DNA of 39,188 bases from Actinomycetes bacterium (GCA_021784675.1 JAJYHR010000002.1:1-39188), one strand, 5' to 3'. Positions 1 through 7,332 are shown, numbered from the stretch's first letter. The notes: generated from the sequence alone by a model not told the origin. Translations and numbers: made by a program.

Positions 1-183
1 ACCAGCACGCCGACCCCTAGCACCTCCGGTTCGTCCTCGACGGCGCCGTCGGTGATCCCGACCGGGGCTACCTCCAACCCCAACCAGGTGCCATGGCTCG
101 ACCTCGGGTTGATGGGATTCGGGGGCGCGCTCACCGCTGGAGCCGCTTTCGACCTGCTCCGCCGGCTGAGGCGCTCCCGGTAG
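1..183 (+). CDS. C-terminal end of a secreted or membrane-anchored protein (partial)
   Basis: The reading frame is open from the first base to TAG at 181-183, giving 60 residues. It begins with a Thr/Ser/Pro-rich stretch (TSTPTPSTSGSSSTAPS), which looks like an extracellular linker. A hydrophobic segment (WLDLGLMGFGGALTAGAAF) follows, then a basic tail (DLLRRLRRSR). Linker, hydrophobic helix and positive tail together resemble a C-terminal membrane anchor with the bulk of the protein outside the cell. The N-terminal part is outside the window, so no function can be given. A strong hairpin follows the stop codon. Confidence 0.6.
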   Translation, partial: TSTPTPSTSGSSSTAPSVIPTGATSNPNQVPWLDLGLMGFGGALTAGAAFDLLRRLRRSR

Positions 184-196
184 GGAGGGCCTGTAC

Positions 197-223
197 ACCC
201 TGGCCGGCGTAACCGGCCAGGGT
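197..223 (+). terminator. Intrinsic-terminator-like hairpin
   Basis: A perfect 11-bp stem (ACCCTGGCCGG / CCGGCCAGGGT) closes a 5-nt CGTAA loop, 14 nt after the stop of the upstream gene. The T-tract after it is weak (GGCGCCTTTCGG). It separates that gene from the oppositely oriented tRNA-Ser/pheA block and could act in both directions. Confidence 0.6.
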
Positions 224-249
224 GGCGCCTTTCGGCGGGAAGCTGCCTT

Positions 250-336
250 TGGCGGAGGGAGTGGGATTCGAACCCACGGGGCTTTGGGCCCAAAGCATTT
301 CAAGTGCTTCGCATTCGTCCGCTCTGCCATCCCTCC
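250..336 (-). tRNA. tRNA-Ser (anticodon UGA)
   Basis: Read on the minus strand, the acceptor stem GGAGGGA pairs with TCCCTCC. The anticodon stem AAGCA/TGCTT closes the loop CTTGAAA, giving anticodon TGA. A long variable arm typical of class II tRNAs is present, and the T-arm is GTGGG-TTCGAAT-CCCAC. Discriminator G is followed by an encoded CCA (complement of 250-252). All parts expected of serine tRNA are visible. Confidence 0.93.
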
Positions 337-376
337 AGGACGAGCACAGCTTAGCTAGAGGAGACTTTCACCCCCA

Positions 377-1300
377 TTAGGCACCGGCTTCCGGGTCGAC
401 CAAGCCGACGAGCTCGGTGATGTAGGGGTCTGCGGGAGGCTGGCCGCAAGCCTGGCTCTCCCTCCACTGCGGGTAGGACCCGAGGAACTTCACCTCGCCG
501 AGGATCCGGTTGAGGTCGCTGAGGGCCTGCTGGACGTTGGGGTCCATGACGTGCCCTTCGAAGTCGATCACGAAGCAGTACTTTCCGAGCTCGATCTTGG
601 TAGGGCGCGATTCGAGCTTGGTCAGGTTGATGCCCCGGCTGGCGAACTGGACCAGGATCGAGAGCAGCGAGCCGGGGCGGTCGGCGAGCTGGAAGCAGGC
701 GATGGTGGTCTTGTCGCTCCCGGTTGGCCTCGGGATCCGCCGCCGGCCGAGGAGGAGGAAGCGCGTTAAGTTGTCCGGGAAGTCCTCGATGTCGGAGCGG
801 AGCACGCCAAGCCCGTAGATTTCGGCGGCGCGCCTGGGAGCTATGCAGGCGGCATCGCCCGAGGCCATGCCGGCGACCAGCCGGGCGCCCTCCGCCGTCG
901 AGGCGACCGCCTCGAGCTCGGCTCCGGGCAGCGTCTCGGCCAGGAATCGGGTCACCTGCGACAGCGCGTGGGGATAGGAGTAGACCCTCCGGATGGCGGA
1001 GATCTCGGTCCCCGGTTTGGCGAGGAGCTGCTGGTGGATCGCCTGAGCCACCTCCGCCTGGATAAATAGGTCGTAGCGAAAGATCAACGCGTCCAGGGTG
1101 GGAAGGACCGTGCCCTCGATGGAGTTCTCGATGGGCACGAATCCAAGATCGACCTCCCCGTCCCTGGTCGCCTTCAACACCTCTTCGATGGTGGAGAGGG
1201 GAACGGTTCTCCATCCACGCTCGGCCGCCATGGCCTCCAGCGCCTCTTCGGTAAAGGTTCCCGCAGGGCCCAGGTAGCCGGCGAGCTGGGTCTGGTTCAT
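377..1300 (-). CDS. pheA: Prephenate dehydratase (phenylalanine biosynthesis)
   Basis: The 307-residue product matches monofunctional prephenate dehydratase, which converts prephenate to phenylpyruvate in the cytoplasm. The N-terminal catalytic domain (about 1-190) opens with GYLGPAGTFTEEAL, carries the VPIENSIEGTV segment, and ends with the NLTRFLLLG segment containing the TRF catalytic motif. A C-terminal ACT domain (about 200-280) has the regulatory pieces LADRPGSLLSIL and NLTKLESRPTK, so feedback inhibition by phenylalanine is expected from the family. The ATG at 1300 has no Shine-Dalgarno sequence. A TAGAAT box lies 8 nt upstream, so the message is probably leaderless. Length and motifs are complete. 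Confidence 0.95.
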   Translation of the reverse strand: MNQTQLAGYLGPAGTFTEEALEAMAAERGWRTVPLSTIEEVLKATRDGEVDLGFVPIENSIEGTVLPTLDALIFRYDLFIQAEVAQAIHQQLLAKPGTEISAIRRVYSYPHALSQVTRFLAETLPGAELEAVASTAEGARLVAGMASGDAACIAPRRAAEIYGLGVLRSDIEDFPDNLTRFLLLGRRRIPRPTGSDKTTIACFQLADRPGSLLSILVQFASRGINLTKLESRPTKIELGKYCFVIDFEGHVMDPNVQQALSDLNRILGEVKFLGSYPQWRESQACGQPPADPYITELVGLVDPEAGA

Positions 1301-1308
1301 CCCGGCGG

Positions 1309-1314
1309 ATTCTA
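1309..1314 (-). promoter_or_regulatory. -10 box of pheA, leaderless start
   Basis: On the minus strand TAGAAT is separated by 8 nt (CCGCCGGG) from the pheA ATG. No ribosome-binding site lies between them. The arrangement matches several other genes in this window that start 6-8 nt after a TANNNT box. Confidence 0.55.
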
Positions 1315-1397
1315 GCTTCCGTCCCTGGGGTTGGCAGCTGCTGCGGAAGCAGCCAGTGGAACACCGCGTACCAATGTCCTAGCGATTGGATTGGCGT

Positions 1398-1649
1398 GTG
1401 GCTTTGACCGGCTGGGCACGCCGCCAGGGTATCCGCTCCCAACCCGTATGCAACCGGTTCCATGCGGGGACGCTCCCGGCGCCGGCGGTCGGGATGAACC
1501 AGCGGGCGATCCTTGTCTCTCCCTGGGCGCTGGCGACCCTCGACCTCTACGCCCGGGTCTCTCCTCCCACGACCGACGGGCAGACCTCGGCCGCCAGGAG
1601 GCCCGGCTCTCGGAGCGGGTGGCACAAACCGGCCAGCCGGTGGTCCGAG
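1398..1649 (+). pseudogene. IS607-family serine recombinase TnpA, 5' half (interrupted)
   Basis: From a GTG at 1398 the frame reads LTGWARRQGIRS, then FHAGTLPAPA, AILV and LDLYARVS. This is the layout of IS607-type TnpA: a MerR-like helix-turn-helix followed by the serine recombinase core with the YARVS nucleophile motif. Right after YARVS the frame shifts. Removing one TC from the TCTC run near 1560 restores SSHDRRADLGRQEARL. The frame then continues as ERVAQTGQPVVRV and is cut at 1649-1651 by the left end of a RIT element. Its continuation resumes at 5041 beyond the element. The gene is doubly broken and no tnpB is recognisable beside it. Confidence 0.75.
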
Positions 1650-1739
1650 TCCTATGTGCGGTCGCGATTTATGTGGCCCGTCCAGCGTCGACCCTTGTCC
1701 GTCGTGCTTGCCGGTGTGAGCAACTGAACATAATTCGGC
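1649..1739 (+). repeat. Left terminal inverted repeat of RIT element 1
   Basis: Matches the reverse complement of 4921-5011 over 91 bp with two adjacent mismatches near 1667-1668. It contains TTATGTGGCC at 1669-1678, CCCTTG at 1692-1697 and ACATAA at 1728-1733. The span from TTATGT to ACATAA is 65 bp. It ends 4 bp from the stop of the third recombinase gene. Confidence 0.93.
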
Positions 1740-1743
1740 CCGA

Positions 1744-2736
1744 TCAGAGGTTGTCGAGGAAGACGAGCAGTCGGTCCGGCGGTCGGTAGCGTCCTGGCTT
1801 GGCGTTGAGTGGCCGGGTGCGGGCGAGAGCACGTTCCTTGATCGACAGGTCCGCGTGGATGTAAGTCCGCGTGGTGGTCTCGACCTGCTCATGTCCGAGC
1901 CATAGCGCAATGACTGTGGAATCGACTCCTGAGCGCAGCAACTCCATCGCGCAACTGTGGCGAAGGGCGTGGGGCGTTGGATGTTTGGCACGCAGGGACT
2001 GGCAGTTTTTCGCGGCGGTGGCGGCATGCTTGGCGACCAGGCAACTCACGGCACTGCGAGTGAGCCGGGAGCCTCGTGAGGTGGGGAACAGAGGATCCTC
2101 GGGCGCCCCTGCTCGCTCTTGCATCCAGGCGCGCAGGGTCCTGACGGTCTGCTTGTCGAGCGGCGTGGACCTCTCTTTGCGTCCCTTGCCTCGACAGCGG
2201 ACATGGGCTCCCGCGGCGAGCTCCACGTCGCCGTTGCGCAGGGCGGTCAGCTCCGAGACCCGCAGGCCGGTCTGCACAGCAACGTGCAACAGCGCCTGAT
2301 CTCTGCGCCCGCACCAGGTGTCGCTGTCGGGAGCGGCGACGAGGGCCTCGACTTCGCTCTCGTTGAGGTAGGTGACGTCTTTGCGCTCGCAGCGCTTGGC
2401 CGGGATGTCGAGCACGCGGGCGATGAGCGCTGCGTGCTCAGGATGGCGGAGAGACGCGTAGCGAAAGAACGAGCGGATGGCGGCGAGGCGGGCGTTGCGA
2501 GTACGAGCACTGTTGTGGCGCTCCTGCTCGAGGTGGTCGAGGAAACTCGCCACGAGCGTGGCGTCGAGGTCGGCCATGTCCAGCTGGCTGGGCTGCTTGC
2601 CGCTTCGGGCCAGAACGAAGCGCAGCAAAAGACGCCACGTGTCCCGGTAGGCGGCCACCGTGTTGGGGCTGGCCTGCCGCTGGCCGATGAGTCGCTCGGT
2701 GAAGTACGCCTCGAGCGTAGGGGCGAGGGCGCTCAT
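1744..2736 (-). CDS. RIT tyrosine recombinase, third gene (RitC-type)
   Basis: The 330-residue product is a complete tyrosine recombinase. The N-terminal SAM-like core-binding domain (about 1-110) includes ASPNTVAAYRDTWRLLL. The catalytic domain carries the first Arg in TGLRVSELTAL, the box II HxxR in HALRHSCAMELL, LGHEQVETTTRTYIH with the second His, and the nucleophile Tyr. The final residues (YRPPDRLLVFLDNL) run almost to the repeat. The ATG at 2736 overlaps the stop of the preceding recombinase by ATGA, so translation is likely coupled. In RIT elements the three recombinases act together on the element ends. Their separate roles are not assigned from sequence. Confidence 0.9.
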   Translation of the reverse strand: MSALAPTLEAYFTERLIGQRQASPNTVAAYRDTWRLLLRFVLARSGKQPSQLDMADLDATLVASFLDHLEQERHNSARTRNARLAAIRSFFRYASLRHPEHAALIARVLDIPAKRCERKDVTYLNESEVEALVAAPDSDTWCGRRDQALLHVAVQTGLRVSELTALRNGDVELAAGAHVRCRGKGRKERSTPLDKQTVRTLRAWMQERAGAPEDPLFPTSRGSRLTRSAVSCLVAKHAATAAKNCQSLRAKHPTPHALRHSCAMELLRSGVDSTVIALWLGHEQVETTTRTYIHADLSIKERALARTRPLNAKPGRYRPPDRLLVFLDNL

Positions 2737-3662
2737 CGCTGCCTCCTCAGAGTCTGCTCGCGTCGTTCGGCCGCCAGTGCCAGTAGTTCGGGGACGGTCG
2801 ACAAGTACCAGAACGTGTTGGCCGGGTTGGCATGGCCCATATAGGTCGACAGCAGCGGGAGGTGTGCTTCGACGTCTACTCCGGCTCGATACCAGCCGAG
2901 CAGAGTCGTGCAGGCAAAGGTGTGCCTCGCGTCATGCAAGCGCGGCCGGCACTGTCTTGAGCGCGGCCGTAGACCGGCGGCCCGCGTCAGGCCGGCAAAT
3001 ACCTGCTGAACGGTGACATACACCAAGCGATGGCCGGTGCTGGACACGAAGAAGCTCGGCGCCTTCGGCTCGGCACACAGCTCATCGCGCTCGAGCGCGT
3101 AGGCCCTGAGCGCGTCGATGGTGCTCAGGTGCAATGGCAGCTCTCGGTGCTTGTCGAACTTCGTATAGGTAATGGTGAGCACTCCCTCGTCCCAGTCGAC
3201 GTCTTCTCGGTCGAGGCGGATCAGCTCGCCAACCCGCGCCCCGCTCACCTTCAACAGTCCGATCAAGGTCTCGTAGGTGGCGGCCCGCAGCCTTGGGCTA
3301 AGCGCCCGTGCGGCCCCCATCAGCGCGGCAATGTCGTCGTCGGAGTACAGGTAGGGGGTGGCCCGACACTGTTGCCACCGCAGCAGGTCAGCCGAGGGAA
3401 CCTCGGTCGCCGGGTCGAAGGCTTGGAGGTGTTGGGCGAAGCCGCGCACCACCGAGAGTCGTTTGCTCAGGTAGGAGGGGTGGGCGCCGTCTCCAGGCTG
3501 GAGCGCCCAGGCCAGGGCCAGCTCCGCGGTCACCGTCGAAGCGCCAGCGGCTTCGGCGTAGGTGACGAAGTCGCCCAGCATCCCGGGGTAGTCGCGGAGC
3601 TTGAAGCCGAGACCTCGGCGGACCGTGAGGTAGTCCTCGACTGCTTCACGTAGGCCACTCAT
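2733..3662 (-). CDS. RIT tyrosine recombinase, second gene (RitB-type)
   Basis: The start is set at 3662, where ATG overlaps the stop of the first recombinase (ATGA). A longer open frame upstream only overlaps that gene and is ignored. The 309-residue product begins MSGLREAVEDYLTVRRGLGF. The N-terminal core-binding domain is followed by the catalytic domain with the first Arg in SGARVGELIRL, HDARHTFACTTLL as box II, a longer spacer (GWYRAGVDVEAHLPLLS), and YMGHANPANTFWYLS with His and Tyr. The extended linker between the HxxR box and the GH box is typical of RitB-like recombinases and is also present in the second element's copy. The gene is intact here. Confidence 0.9.
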   Translation of the reverse strand: MSGLREAVEDYLTVRRGLGFKLRDYPGMLGDFVTYAEAAGASTVTAELALAWALQPGDGAHPSYLSKRLSVVRGFAQHLQAFDPATEVPSADLLRWQQCRATPYLYSDDDIAALMGAARALSPRLRAATYETLIGLLKVSGARVGELIRLDREDVDWDEGVLTITYTKFDKHRELPLHLSTIDALRAYALERDELCAEPKAPSFFVSSTGHRLVYVTVQQVFAGLTRAAGLRPRSRQCRPRLHDARHTFACTTLLGWYRAGVDVEAHLPLLSTYMGHANPANTFWYLSTVPELLALAAERREQTLRRQR

Positions 3663-4867
3663 GCCGACACTCCCGGCCAGGGCTGAGCGAGCGCGCCCAG
3701 TGCAATTCGGTCGACCTTCGCGTACACGGCCGTCGTGGCGGCACGCGAGTGACGAAGGACCTGGCCGACTTCGGCCAAAGAAGCGCCGCCTTGCAGCATG
3801 GCAGTGGCAGCGCTGTGACGCAATCGGTGGGCGCCGGCTATCGGGACGCCGGCCCGTCTGCAGGCGTGCCTGACGATCTCGGTGACGTTCGACGCTGTCA
3901 TTGCGGTGATCGGGGCGTGGACCCGGAGAAAGACCGCACGGCACTCGACGCGTGGGCGGCCATCAGTCAGGTATGCGACCAGCGACTCGCCCACGTCAGC
4001 GGGCAGGGGGAGGCGATCCCGACGAGCACCCTTGCCGTGAACCACAAGCTCGCCGTGGTGCCAGTCGAGGTCCTCGAGCTCCAGCCGCGCCACCTCCCCG
4101 GCCCGAAGGCCCAGACGTGACAGGACGGTGAGGATCGCATGGTCCCGCCCGCCAATCACCGTGGTCGAGTCGCAGCTGGCGAGCAGCGCCGCCACTACCT
4201 CGGGTCTCAGAGCCCGGGGCAGGAAGCCCCCACCCATGGCCGAGGCAGCGGGCACCGCCCCCGCCAGATGAGGGGCGGTGTATCCCTCCAGGGACAAAAA
4301 GCGCAGCAGGGAGCGAAGCGCCGTGACCAGGACCTTGGCCGAGCCCACACGTCGTCGTCGGCACTCCCCGACGACGTAGGCCCTTACCTCCCCAGCGGTC
4401 AGGCGCGACAGATTCAGCCCCTCGGGACGGTCCAGATGAGACAAGAACGACCTGGCCTCGCCGACATAGCCACGGACGGTTGCCGTTGCCAGGCCTCGCT
4501 CGTGGACCAAGCAATGGCGGTACTCCTCGACGACTGCCTCCACCACGCTGTCCGGGGCTGGAGCCAACGTCGCTGCAACGCTCAGAGCGGGTAGGTAGCC
4601 GAGAAGCGTGACTACCCACCGAGTGGTGGGCACCTCTGCGTAACCCTCGGCACGCCTCGCCTTGAGGAATGCGTTCACCCGCTCCTCGGTCAGCTCACCG
4701 CTGGTCAAGCCCTCCGCCTCGAGCCAGCGGCTCAAATGGGCCAATAGCTGCACGTGGCGAACAGCGCGCTCAGGTGGGTAGCCCCGCCTGGTCAGCTCCT
4801 CAGCGAAGCCGACCGCGTGTACCGCCAGCGGTCCGTGTATCCGTACCCGATTGGGATTTCTTGTCAT
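3659..4867 (-). CDS. RIT tyrosine recombinase, first gene (RitA-type)
   Basis: The 402-residue product starts at ATG 4867, 5-12 nt after an AGGAGGTAA-like ribosome-binding site on the minus strand (around 4873-4880). It has a longer N-terminal region than the other two recombinases (about 1-200, including HLSRWLEAEGL and VHERGLATATVRGYV). The catalytic domain has LGLRAGEVARLELEDLD, HRLRHSAATAMLQGG and LRHSRAATTAVYAKVD. In the last motif the usual GH is RH. As the first gene of the trio it is the only one with its own ribosome-binding site, so the operon probably starts just upstream, near or in the right terminal repeat. Confidence 0.9.
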   Translation of the reverse strand: MTRNPNRVRIHGPLAVHAVGFAEELTRRGYPPERAVRHVQLLAHLSRWLEAEGLTSGELTEERVNAFLKARRAEGYAEVPTTRWVVTLLGYLPALSVAATLAPAPDSVVEAVVEEYRHCLVHERGLATATVRGYVGEARSFLSHLDRPEGLNLSRLTAGEVRAYVVGECRRRRVGSAKVLVTALRSLLRFLSLEGYTAPHLAGAVPAASAMGGGFLPRALRPEVVAALLASCDSTTVIGGRDHAILTVLSRLGLRAGEVARLELEDLDWHHGELVVHGKGARRDRLPLPADVGESLVAYLTDGRPRVECRAVFLRVHAPITAMTASNVTEIVRHACRRAGVPIAGAHRLRHSAATAMLQGGASLAEVGQVLRHSRAATTAVYAKVDRIALGALAQPWPGVSA

Positions 4868-4880
4868 GGTTTACCTCCTG

Positions 4881-4898
4881 CCCGGGTCGGTCCCGGGT
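4881..4898 (-). promoter_or_regulatory. CCCGGG inverted/direct repeat upstream of the RIT1 recombinase operon
   Basis: Two CCCGGG hexamers separated by TCGGTC form a small palindromic region between the right repeat and the ribosome-binding site of the first recombinase gene. It could be an operator or a leader hairpin. Only the symmetry is seen. Confidence 0.3.
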
Positions 4899-4920
4899 CT
4901 AACAAGTGTCCCTCACAAAG

Positions 4921-5011
4921 GCCGAATTATGTTCAGTTGCTCACACCGGCAAGCACGACGGACAAGGGTCGACGCTGGACGGGCCACATAATCCGCGACC
5001 GCACATAGGAC
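4921..5011 (-). repeat. Right terminal inverted repeat of RIT element 1
   Basis: Inverted copy of 1649-1739 with two mismatches. It contains TTATGT at 4927-4932 and ACATAA at 4986-4991, again a 65-bp span, with the reverse complement of CCCTTG between them. Its outer edge merges with the 32-bp palindrome at 5009-5040. Confidence 0.93.
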
Positions 5012-5040
5012 CCCTTATGGAGAATTCTCCATAAGGGGTC
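5009..5040. repeat. Perfect 32-bp palindrome at the right RIT1 junction
   Basis: Positions 5009-5024 are the exact reverse complement of 5025-5040, centred on GAATTC. It contains TTATGG (5015-5020) and CCATAA (5029-5034), which resemble the TTATGT/ACATAA boxes of the terminal repeats at shorter spacing (20 bp). The IS607 tnpA frame resumes directly after it with GTC-GAA-GCG, so the palindrome is not part of tnpA. It is either the true right end of the inserted DNA or a second small insertion. Confidence 0.85.
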
Positions 5041-5166
5041 GAAGCGGAGATCGGCCCGGGTATGAACGAATCGCAGGCCAAGCCCCGCCGGTTGCTTGCG
5101 GACCCCGAGGTCACCACCGCAGTCGCCGATCACGGCGACCGCCTGGTCGAGATGACCGCCAGCGGC
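5041..5166 (+). pseudogene. IS607-family serine recombinase TnpA, continuation of the 5' half at 1398-1649
   Basis: Taking GTC as the codon shared by both junctions, the left half ending QPVVRV continues here as EAEIGPGMNESQAKPRR, then LLADPEVTTAV and DHGDRLVEM. In IS607-type TnpA the corresponding segment is the E(V/I)GSG-N region followed by LL.DP.V...V.EH.DRL. The similarity fades after about 5166, and no C-terminal zinc or E-helix region can be recognised. A single contiguous tnpA was therefore split by RIT element 1 and has also lost its 3' end. The match is from recall of the family and not from an alignment. Confidence 0.7.
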
Positions 5167-5385
5167 GGGCCCTCATCGCTGCGAGCCGGCCCTGGTTGTC
5201 GCCGGAGGCGGGTTCGGGCAGCGAGCACGGCAACGGAACCAGCGAAGCCCGAGGGCTGCCGCATCTGCGGCGTAAGACCTGACCGGCCAAACCGGCCACG
5301 CCTGGTGAACCAGATGGACCCAAGACCGTTCGGGGCCACCCACAGGGGCGGGAGTCCGTTCCGCTGAGTATTTAGGAACGGTTGT
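5167..5385. other. Non-coding stretch between the IS607 remnant and larB
   Basis: No convincing gene is seen. Weak coding-like traces (for example ALVVAGGG around 5190-5215) may be decayed tnpA. Positions 5325-5365 carry a G/C-rich segment with a GGGGCGGGAGTCC stretch that could be the old right end of the IS607 element. This is not firm. Confidence 0.3.
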
Positions 5386-5391
5386 TATGCT
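5386..5391 (+). promoter_or_regulatory. -10 box of larB, probable leaderless start
   Basis: TATGCT lies 8 nt before the ATG at 5400. No Shine-Dalgarno sequence is present in the TCTCTCGCA spacer. Spacing equals that of pheA. Confidence 0.45.
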
Positions 5392-5399
5392 CTCTCGCA

Positions 5400-6113
5400 A
5401 TGACCATGGATGCGTTTGACGGGCTGCTTCGTGCCGGATCGGTCTGGTTCGACGGCGCTCGGAGCCGGCGCATCGGGATGCCGGAGGCGATCTACGCACC
5501 CTCAAAGGGGGATGCGGTACTCAAGGAGGCGATCTGCCTCTCGCTCTCGCTGGAGGATCCGACGATCGTCACCAGGGTGGTGAGGGATCGCGCGGAGTGG
5601 TTGATGGGCCTCGGCCCCTTCGTCGCCTTCCCGGGGGCGGACGAGGCGGAGGAGTACGTGACGCTGGTAGCGAAGGCGCGGCCCAGGCAGCACCCCGAGG
5701 ACCGGGTGGCTATCCTCACCGCCGGCTCTTCCGACCGGTGGGTGGGAATGGAGGCGGCGGCGGTGCTCTACGCGCTGGGCGTCGGAGTCAGGGTGATCGA
5801 GGACTGCGGGGTCAGCGCGCTCAAGCGTACCCTGATCGCTTTGGAGGAGGCGTCGGAGGCGTCGGTCCTAGTGGTGGTGGCCGGCTTTGAGGGAGCCCTC
5901 CCCACCGTGGTCGGGGGCTTGACCGATCTGCCGATCATCGCGGTCCCCACCTCGGTGGGGTACGGAGCGGCGCGGAATGGGGAGACGGCGCTCTTTGCCA
6001 TGCTCACCAGCTGCGCCCAGGGGGTGGCCGTAGTGGGGGTGGACAACGGTTTTGGCGCGGGTTGCGCCGCCGCCCGGATCCTCGCGCAGCTCGGCCGGGC
6101 CGATGCCCCTTAA
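5400..6113 (+). CDS. larB: LarB, pyridinium-3,5-biscarboxylic acid mononucleotide synthase
   Basis: LarB carboxylates and hydrolyses nicotinic acid adenine dinucleotide in the first step of nickel-pincer nucleotide synthesis. That cofactor is used by lactate racemase and related LarA enzymes. The product (237 residues from ATG 5400) has the short N-terminal part (MPEAIYAPSKGDAVLKEAI) and the PurE-like domain. The latter shows ILTAGSSDRWVGMEAAA, VIEDCGVSALKR, VVVAGFEGALPTVVGGL, PIIAVPTSVGYGA and VDNGFGAGCAAARI, all family hallmarks. Starts further upstream (TTG 5382) or at ATG 5406 are possible, and 5400 is preferred because it follows a TANNNT box. The stop overlaps larC by 11 nt, so the pair forms one operon. 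Confidence 0.88.
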   Translation: MTMDAFDGLLRAGSVWFDGARSRRIGMPEAIYAPSKGDAVLKEAICLSLSLEDPTIVTRVVRDRAEWLMGLGPFVAFPGADEAEEYVTLVAKARPRQHPEDRVAILTAGSSDRWVGMEAAAVLYALGVGVRVIEDCGVSALKRTLIALEEASEASVLVVVAGFEGALPTVVGGLTDLPIIAVPTSVGYGAARNGETALFAMLTSCAQGVAVVGVDNGFGAGCAAARILAQLGRADAP

Positions 6114-7269
6114 GTACTTGGTGTTCAACCCCATGAACGGTGCGGCTGGCGATATGCTGGCCGCGGCGCTCGTCGATCTGGGGGTGCCGCTTCCGGAGAT
6201 GCTGCGCCCGCTTCAGCCGCTGGTTTCGCGGGGATGGATCGAGGTGAGGGCCTCTCCGGTCCGGCGCTCGTCGATCCAGGCGACGGCCCTCGAGGTCGAG
6301 GTCTGCCCACCGGCCCCCCGCCTTTCCCTCGCGGAGATGGCCGAGACCGCCCGGGGCCTGGATCTTGGCCGAGGGCCGCTGGCGACGGTGGAGCTTGCCC
6401 TGTCTCATCTCGGAAGGGCGGAGGGGTTCGTCCACGGCCAGGAGAACGGTCACCTGCACGAGCTTGGAAGCCTGGACACGCTCGCCGATGCGGTGATGGT
6501 GGCGGAGGGGATCTCCCTGCTCGAGGTGGCCGGGGCCTTCACCATGCCGCTAACTCTGGGGGTGGGCGCGGCGGAGATGGGCCACGGCCGGCTTCCCCTG
6601 CCCGGACCGGCGGTGGCGGCACTGCTTGCCGGTTCCGGGATCGAGGTGTCGCTGGTGCCCGGACCGGAGACGGTTACCCCGACCGGGGCCGCCCTGCTGC
6701 TGGCGGCCACGAAGCGATGGGAGGCGGGCCTTCCCGCCCTCCAGATCGCCCGGACCGGTTACGGGGCGGGCGATCGCGACGACGAGAAGGTCGCCAACGT
6801 CTGCCAGGCGCTGCTGCTGGAGGCGGGGGAGTCCCTGGTGGAGCGGGTGGGCGTCCTGGAGGTCTACGTGGACGACCTGGCCCCCGAGTACCTGGGATCG
6901 CTCGCCGACGAGGCGGTTGCCGAGGGCGCGATCGACGCCTACGTCTCGGCGGCCGCCGGGAAGAAGGGGAGGATGGGGGCGGAGATCACCGTGCTCTGCG
7001 CCGAGCGGGATGTCGATCGCCTTCTTGGCTGGCTGCACCGGAGGACGAAGAGTCCCGGAGTCCGCTACCGGGTCCAGTCCCGGAGCGTCCTGCCGCGAAG
7101 CACGGTTACCGTGGAGGTGGAGGGTTACTCCATCGCCATCAAGGTGACCCCGGTCGGCGTCAAGCCCGAGTTCGAGATGGTGAGCTCGGCAGCCTCCGCC
7201 ACCGGTATGACCCTCTTCGAAGTGGAGCGGCGGGCTATCCAGGCCTATCTCCAGCTGGCGGCGGGTTGA
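6103..7269 (+). CDS. larC: LarC, nickel insertion enzyme of nickel-pincer cofactor synthesis
   Basis: LarC inserts nickel into the pincer nucleotide in a CTP-dependent step (established for the Lactobacillus enzyme). The 388-residue product starts at ATG 6103 inside the end of larB. It shows the N-terminal FNPMNGAAGDMLAAAL, HLHELGSLDTLADAV around residue 115, the TPTGAALL segment near 190 and the GYGAGDRDDEKVANV segment near 223. The C-terminal half (about 240-388) contains YVDDLAPEYLG and matches the LarC2 region. In some bacteria larC is split by a programmed frameshift, but here it is one continuous frame. Neither larE nor larA is in the window. Confidence 0.9.
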   Translation: MPLKYLVFNPMNGAAGDMLAAALVDLGVPLPEMLRPLQPLVSRGWIEVRASPVRRSSIQATALEVEVCPPAPRLSLAEMAETARGLDLGRGPLATVELALSHLGRAEGFVHGQENGHLHELGSLDTLADAVMVAEGISLLEVAGAFTMPLTLGVGAAEMGHGRLPLPGPAVAALLAGSGIEVSLVPGPETVTPTGAALLLAATKRWEAGLPALQIARTGYGAGDRDDEKVANVCQALLLEAGESLVERVGVLEVYVDDLAPEYLGSLADEAVAEGAIDAYVSAAAGKKGRMGAEITVLCAERDVDRLLGWLHRRTKSPGVRYRVQSRSVLPRSTVTVEVEGYSIAIKVTPVGVKPEFEMVSSAASATGMTLFEVERRAIQAYLQLAAG

Positions 7270-7320
7270 ACCGGGCATGGCTCTGGAGGCGCGGCCGGTT
7301 CCCATCCCCGTAGCCGCTGT

Positions 7321-7326
7321 TAGCAT
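7321..7326 (+). promoter_or_regulatory. -10 box of the aldo/keto reductase gene, leaderless start
   Basis: TAGCAT is followed by exactly 6 nt (GGGATC) and the GTG start at 7333. No Shine-Dalgarno sequence is present. Confidence 0.55.
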
Positions 7327-7332
7327 GGGATC

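Larger units (their letters stand above)
1649..5011 (-). mobile_element. RIT element 1 (three overlapping tyrosine recombinases between inverted repeats)
   Basis: Three tyrosine recombinase genes lie head to tail on the minus strand, each overlapping the next by ATGA. They are bounded by 91-bp inverted repeats (1649-1739 and 4921-5011) with two mismatches. This is the architecture of known 'recombinase in trio' elements. The element splits an IS607-family tnpA: codons before 1651 and after 5040 join in frame. A perfect 32-bp palindrome (5009-5040) sits between the right repeat and the resumed tnpA, so the inserted DNA may reach about 5037. All three genes look intact. Confidence 0.88.

Noticed and set aside
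351-2027. Long minus-strand open frame spanning pheA and part of RIT element 1
   Set aside because: It crosses a mobile-element boundary and a gene in another frame and reads as Arg/Pro-rich filler.
5062-5367. A free-standing gene starting MNESQAKPRRLL
   Set aside because: It is the middle of the split IS607 TnpA. The second half of the frame has no coding character.
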